64,000 bases of DNA, from NCBI GenBank assembly GCA_022385755.1, contig MU278356.1:277377-341376 (forward strand), written 5' to 3'. The translations under genes were made by a program, and so were the position numbers. This stretch comes from Trametopsis cervina (lineage: Eukaryota; Basidiomycota; Agaricomycetes; Polyporales; Irpicaceae). The number at the start of each line of letters is the position of its first letter. Position 1 is the first letter of the stretch. Under the pieces are notes generated by a model. That model was not told the origin of the DNA. It searched no databases and saw only the letters and a list, made by a program, of their open reading frames with translations. Shown here piece by piece: positions 58,584-64,000 of the stretch.

Positions 58584-59574
58584 CTAATCGTACACGCCAA
58601 TGGTCTTCATCAAGAGGTTGAGATACCAGCCTGTCAAGCCCCAAACTTCCAGCCGACCCTCTTTGCCCCCTCCAATTTCGTCCCGTTGTTCGGGATCGCT
58701 TGCCCAAGCGACCGGCCCGCTGCTGCTGACAACTTCTCCTGCTGCGTGGTTGGTGATGATGTCTGACACATCTATTGCGAAGTATGGGGTCCCTCCGCGG
58801 AACAGGTATTCGTGAAGCCTGGGAGCGGCATGTAGAGCCGCCAATGGGAGATGAAATGCGTGTGCTACCTCCCGCACGGAAAGCACGAGGCTTGATAGTT
58901 CCAACGACGGTAGTGGCGTGTCAGGAACAGGAGCCTCATCTGAATTCAGTGCTGCGCGGCCACCGCCTCGTGTAGGATGAATGAAGCCCTATCAGAGGAT
59001 TGGATGTGAGAGCGCGATACGCGGAGTATGATCAAAGCGACTCACGACATATGGCCACACCCGTAGACCACTCAGGGAGGTCTCTGGCGGACCAAAGCGT
59101 CCAAGAATCTCAACTTGGTCGGGGTGAATTCCTACTTCCTCCTCTGTCTCTCGGAGAGCAGCAAAAAGCGTAGATACATCTGTCTGTCGTAACCTTAATC
59201 CCAGCTCTGGTTGTGTGAGACATCTGGCTACATACATCATCTACACGGCCCCCAGGGAAGCTGTGAATGGACAAATTTGTTAATGAGTGATAAGTGGGGG
59301 ACATATGAAAGGGTTACAATGCATGTTCCAATCATTCGCACCTTACTTCTCCCGAGTGAGTTCTGAGCTTCCCCCGTACTTCTAGGAGAACACCAGGTTT
59401 GTTGTTTACGTTGCAGAGCGGTACCAATACCGCTGCATGTGTTTCGGAAGGGTTATGTGTATCCTCGGCGTAAGTCTCTGTAAGGATACGTCGGATGGTG
59501 TTGAGTGATGCCCGCGTGAACGGTGTTGTCAATGATAGTGCTACTGCGGGGCGCGTCGAGGTTGTAGCCATCAT
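58584..59574 (-). CDS. Nudix hydrolase, Pcd1/CoA-diphosphatase type
   Basis: Exons 59574-59342, 59260-59236 (25 nt), 59183-59046 and 58988-58584; phases close, 266 residues. The Nudix box is split by two introns: SFPGGRVDDTDVS then ALRETEEEVGI, with the REUXEEXGU core intact (RETEEEVGI). The N-terminal helix-strand part (HAAVLVPLCNVNNKPGVLLEVRGKLRTHSGEV) matches the fungal peroxisomal Pcd1 and mammalian NUDT7/8 layout. These enzymes cleave CoA or acyl-CoA to 3',5'-ADP and 4'-phosphopantetheine. I see no clear C-terminal PTS1. Exon 1 must end at AG before GTGCGA, not at the earlier GTAAGG, to restore SFPGG. An alternative start ATG is 59571. Confidence 0.82.
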
Positions 59575-60892
59575 CCGCTGTAGCATCGAAGAGGTTTACT
59601 CGTCGTCGCGTATTGCAGTGAGGATCCTTTGCCATGTAGTGGCCAGTACTGACTCGGAGGGGCTCATCATAATGACGATGACAATGCTCATGTGTGTGAG
59701 GCGCTCGTGGTCGACTTTGAGTTGCAGCTCCGAGAGAGTCTCTGGGTCTGCCCACAACCTGACATATGTCAACTCAACCAAGCGTAGTGCATACTTTGTT
59801 TCTAACTCTATGGCTCGTTTATGAGACGCACATTTGGGAACAGCTGTAGGTTCGTATAATTGCAGTAACAATACTCGATTTATGAACTCAGTCTAACCCT
59901 GTTGTCAGAGTCAAAGTATATGGGTAGTGTCAGATACAGCATAGAAGTGAATTAGCACCAGAACAACGGCCTCATTCTAATGAATGTCATATACCTGAAG
60001 AGTCTTTTAAGAACACTTCGAGCTGTCCGCAGGATGGACCCGCCAAATTACCTCGCGCCATCTGTCCGTAAGGTAGTAACGATACCACATACAAGTCCAC
60101 CTGATGGAAAAAACGGGTCAACTCACTCATGAATCGAAGCAACGGATTGCGATCGTCTTCGCGCAATCGGTTATTTGTATAGACAGTGTGACGATTGGTA
60201 TGTCTATCCTTTCGCTGCACTTCACGTGCGGGAGTTTCGAAGCGATCTCACGCATTTCCATCACGCGTCATCTAGCTCAATCAGTAATGGACAGGTGTTC
60301 CCATAAATCTATCATGAGGATGGCCTGACACTGCACTCCAAATACGACAAGCAGTCCGACGAGAGAGTATTCTAATGAGCCTTCCACAAGCCAAAGTCGC
60401 TACCCCCGTTCAGCAGGGTTCTCCCGCCAAACTAAATCCGACTTGCCAATAGTCCTTCTACTAGTAGGGTCCTATCTTGCTCAGAGCGATGCTGTGACTC
60501 TTTTTCCAACCATCCCGTGCCCGCCTTTCCACATCAGTGTGATGAGGAAATAACCCTGATGACCAACGACCGTGGCTACAGCAGAGTCGACCTCTGTGGG
60601 CGAGTCCCCAACGCCCTCTTGTTTGACTCCATGGCATACAGGCTACAGTGAGGAGGTGAGTGTAAGCTACGCCGATATCTACAGTTGCTGACTACTCTTC
60701 CTATGACATTTCGTTAGGTTGCAGTTTCTTCGTTCCTTCATCTTCTGCCTTTCGTTTTCGTTTTGCTGCTGCAGCCGTTCATCTTTATTCAACCTCTATT
60801 CTACGCTTCACCTTCTCCCACCTTCCATTTAATATCACCCGATCAAATTTTGACACGTCCGTCACGAAACTTCTCACTGACAAACTGGCCAA
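59575..60892. other. Intergenic stretch with possible remnant exons
   Basis: Minus-strand open stretches at 59596-59871 (LRLVELTYVRLWADPETLSE ... WQRILTAIRDDE) and 59987-60220 have protein-like composition and splice-like borders (CATCAG, GACAACAG, GGTTAG). I could not join them into one frame or name a family. This may be a decayed or very intron-rich small gene. The right part is the promoter of the kinase-like gene. Confidence 0.3.
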
Positions 60893-63311
60893 ATGGGTCT
60901 GTTGGGATTTTTGGAGAGTATCAAGGGTATCTCTCCGACCCCTGCGAAGAGTTTAGAAGTCGCCAAGGTATGTGGCATATTGAACAGCGTGTATCAGCTT
61001 GTATTGATTTACACAATAACAGAATAAGTCCCATAACAATGCTTTTACGAAGGCCATGGTGAGCACGATGCCTGTATGAGGCGACAAACCCTGACAAACG
61101 CTACTTCAGAGACAGCCGCCGGAGCTGTTAGAGGCAGAGTTCATTCTCGATCTTGCAAAAGCCTTCAATGAAATGATGCCGAAGCAGATCAAGCCAAACC
61201 TCTACGCCTTCAATTGCATGGTCCGATCTTCGCCCCAGTGTACATCTGGTTCTGCTTTTCTAATTAATAGCATCTTACAGGACGGCAAGTGTCCCGCACA
61301 GCTCAATATGATCATTGCTCCGAGCGGTTCCAGTCCAAGCTCGCCTCGACGTGACAGTCCTATCGACGACTTTGTGCCCCCGCTGCCCCAACCCTCTTTT
61401 TCTCGCAAAGACTTTGAGATCATACGCATGCTGGGCCAGAGCAATCAAGGCAAGACTTTCCTCGGCTTCAACACGGTTACGGAGACATACGACGCAATCA
61501 AGATTGTACCTAAGGCTGGACTCAGCAACGACGCTCAGTCGCTCATCCGTAGGGAACACCGCCTTCTTTCTGCCCTCGGGGATAATCCGTGGACTGTTGG
61601 GCTTAAGGGTAGCTTTGAGGACACCAGGAATCTCTACTTCGTTACAGTGCGTTGAGTTTTCTGAGTCACGTACCGAAAACTCATTGTTTCGTGAAGGAAT
61701 ACTGCGCGGGAGGGGATCTTGGAGCTCGGCTCCGGTACTGCGGGTCTCTCACAGATTGCGCCGCAAGGCTCGTCGCAGCAGAACTAGTGGGTCATATTGC
61801 TACGTCTTACGACAATCTGTGATGCTGATCTCATAAAGCTCGTTGCCATTGAAGCACTGCACAGCCGCGGTATTATACATGGCGACATTAAACCTGAGAA
61901 CATTCTTATCGATGCCAATGGTCACATTGTTATCATTGGCTTCAAGCACATTACGTCTAGAGGAAGAAAGGTATTGGACGTACCCTGGTACGCTTCCGGA
62001 AACAGCTATTCCCGCCATTCGATGCCCTCCACGGCAAGTGAAGCCCGAAATGCTCGGACAGTTGCCAGCGGCAGCACCGCAACGTATGAAGCTGACATCT
62101 ATGACATGGGCGTGGTGCTTCATTACTTGTTTTATGCCGAGGTGCGTCCTCGTTAGTAACACCTGTTCAGTTCCCTTTGGGCCAACGCGATAGTTCTTGC
62201 TCCAGTTGCCCGACCGCCCGCACCAGTCCTCTCATGCAGCACATGCTGGACTTCGCAATCTTAATCTGGATTTCAGCCGGTTCACCAAATTCTGGCCGGC
62301 TGCCGAAGACCTTCTAACACGAGTAAGTGTCTCTCCTCAACCCTGCTGTGCCTTACCTTGTTCACGGAATCTGCAGATGCTCGAGCAGGACCCGTACAAA
62401 CGCGCGACGATTGCAGAGCTCAAAGGGCATCCATTCTTCCACAGAATGTGAGAGATGGTCCCGAGAGAATGGAGATTTCTTCCAGCTGACAATCGTCTAC
62501 AGCGATTGGGGTCTCACTGCAGCCAGACTGAACACTGAAGCTCACAAGCAAAAGGTGTTTTACTTTGTACCTCCCATGTACATCAATACCGTACGCCTGA
62601 TTCATCTAAAAGTGCGCCTTACAATGCTAACCCTCTTGATTTACCCTCCAGTGGGACGTCCCACCAGCTGGCGAGCCCCTTTCCCCTGAAATGCCACCGA
62701 CCCGAATGCTCAAACATGTCGGCCTTCCACCGCCTGCTGCACCGAAGCACAAAGTGCCTATTCGATCCATTCGCAGAGTAGGCCCACGCATAGCCAAACT
62801 TTCACCATATGACCCTTTCATCCGCCCCGTCCTGCATGCCCCTCGGTTCCCTACTCCTGCTTATCACACGACCAACTCGCACACAATCCTTACCATATCT
62901 TCCCTTTCGCATTACTCGTCTTCTTCTTCGCCTTCTCAATACTCTTCGTCTTCCTATGCATCCTCTTTATCGTCATTCGACTCTGTTCCGAAGACCCCGG
63001 AGCTCGAGAACGGCGAGTACTTCGACATCAGGATACATACATGGTCTACCGTGTGTGGTACCAAACACAAGCAAGATCCCATCAATCAACCCACGAACTC
63101 ACCGTTGAAGTCAAGATGGAGTGACCCGTCACTTGCGGAGGTTCCTCTGACACCGAGCACGGAACTCCACGCTCCAATACTTGGACGGCTGGGAACTTGG
63201 TCGCGCGCGCATACGCCCCATCCAAGAGTAGAGACCGAGGGCTCATGGTCACATCGTCTTCGCACTTGCTCTTCTGTGCTTTGGCGAGCAGTATGTGTCT
63301 TGCTTGGATGA
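60893..63311 (+). CDS. AGC-like probable pseudokinase
   Basis: Ten exons: 60893-60967, 61023-61058, 61110-61220, 61281-61646, 61697-61786, 61839-62141, 62206-62322, 62377-62447, 62503-62590 and 62652-63311; phases close, 638 residues. The kinase-like region (about 115-380) keeps the beta-3 lysine (YDAIKIVPK) and HGDIKPENIL (HRD changed to HGD, aspartate kept). The glycine loop is GQSNQGKT and DFG reads GFK (VIIGFKHITSRG), so the Mg-binding aspartate is missing. No APE motif is evident. The region after the lobe (LEQDPYKRATIAELKGHPFF, IDWGLTAAR) follows the AGC layout. The tail is Ser-rich. It is likely catalytically dead, acting as a scaffold or regulator. The N-terminus (AEFILDLAKAFNEMMPKQIKPN) is helical. 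Intron 3 (61221-61280) is 60 nt and frame-neutral. Confidence 0.78.
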
Positions 63312-64000
63312 TATCTTCTATTAGTTTCATCACTATGGCATCTCGCGCTTCTTTTCTTTTATAATTTATCCCATTACAGCTTCAATCCCTTCGTCCTCTT
63401 GTCTTGCCTTAGATTTTACATCGCTAGTCTGTTTTATTGTTGCTTCGCTATTTATTGATCTCTTTCCGACTGCGAACAATCGCGCCGTTCGCACGACGGT
63501 GTGTCACTAGGATTCTGCACAATACCTCTGCGTCGTTAGCGTGACTGACTTCATCCGGCTTGCCTTAATGTATTTCATTTCAACACTATGATCCAAACAT
63601 ATGGTGGGGGACGACATTTCAGACTAGTGGGGTAGTCCTTCTGCACATAGTCAGGCGGCCTTACATGAAGAGATTACGAGTACGACATTGACCTTAATCT
63701 ATAAGTCTGTGGCACCCGGGCATAGATGAATGCGATACATGGTAGCCATAGCCCCGGAGGAAGAGAGTATGTACAAGTGACCTACAGGTTTCGGCCCTTT
63801 GTAAGAATAGAACGGCCTACAGGTTTCGGCGCCCTACACTTGCGAGGAAGAATACGGGGGATGGGGTTGGGACATGGGACTAGGAGAATGGACGGGGATG
63901 GATATGGAAGAGCGAGAAAGAAAGAAAAAGACAAGAGACGGGGAAAAATGGAAAAGATAAGAGAAAGGGTAGGGGAGGGTAGAAAATGGATGTATCTAGG
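63312..64000. other. 3' region with a short direct repeat
   Basis: The sequence CCTACAGGTTTCGGC occurs twice (about 63781-63795 and 63816-63830). The last 150 bases are strongly purine-rich on the plus strand (GGA/GAA runs), compatible with a polypurine tract or an approaching minus-strand gene. No gene is supported. Confidence 0.5.

Noticed and set aside
59341..59346. GTAAGG donor for Nudix exon 1
   Set aside because: It breaks the conserved GEVSFPGG junction; the GTGCGA donor five bases downstream restores it.
1..64000. CRISPR array, prophage, integron or bacterial defence island
   Set aside because: The window is intron-rich fungal nuclear DNA; no spaced short repeats, phage proteins or bacterial ribosome sites were seen.

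Overview
This window looks like nuclear DNA of a mushroom-forming basidiomycete (Agaricomycete). Nearly every gene is broken by many short introns, typically 45-65 nt, with GTRNGT-type donors, CTAAC/CTGAC-like branch sites and YAG acceptors. The deduced proteins are ordinary fungal families, one tRNA carries a eukaryotic-type intron, and there are no bacterial-style operons. I built the exon models by hand, checking that donor and acceptor phases join and that the protein families stay continuous. Given protein lengths assume those joins.

Left part (1-29.5 kb) is mixed. On the minus strand, bases 1-3513 hold four closely packed units: an NTF2/SnoaL-like protein, a 61-residue unknown protein with a 7-nt microexon, an acidic membrane protein, and a PAS-kinase-like Ser/Thr kinase running off the left edge. 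The membrane protein and the kinase share one reading frame, interrupted only by two TAG codons inside a 24-bp repeat. A frameshifted inverted copy of the small gene lies at 8.5-8.8 kb. Then come a tail-anchored coiled-coil protein (with a GC-AG intron), a transglutaminase-like protein, a secreted protein, an intron-containing tRNA-Lys(CUU), an F-box protein, a 14-exon oligopeptide transporter, and a 1776-residue CH-kinase-C1 protein of the Cdc7/SepH (septation MAP3K) type. About 3.7 kb (25.8-29.5 kb) holds nothing I can call.

Right part (29.5-63.3 kb) is mostly dense housekeeping genes in divergent and convergent pairs. They are Bye1-like (PHD-TFIIS-SPOC), Mvp1-like sorting nexin, Prp4 (U4/U6 snRNP), an O-mannosyltransferase, an Mbp1-type APSES/ankyrin cell-cycle factor, an acidic EF-hand-like protein, an unknown 160-residue protein, a conserved Agaricomycete regulator-like protein, Leo1 (Paf1 complex), ataxin-10, Vma12 (V-ATPase assembly), a Pcd1-type Nudix hydrolase and a probable pseudokinase. 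Several act in transcription elongation and chromatin (Bye1, Leo1), splicing (Prp4), the ER/secretory route (Pmt, Vma12, Mvp1) and the cell cycle or cytokinesis (Mbp1, Cdc7/SepH, ataxin-10). This looks like ordinary fungal synteny rather than a pathway cluster.

I see no CRISPR, prophage, intact transposon or biosynthetic cluster. The most interesting items are the frame-continuous membrane-protein/kinase pair split by two CAG-to-TAG changes, the microexon mini-gene directly upstream with its inverted pseudogene copy, the degenerate kinase at 60.9-63.3 kb, and several frame-neutral introns.
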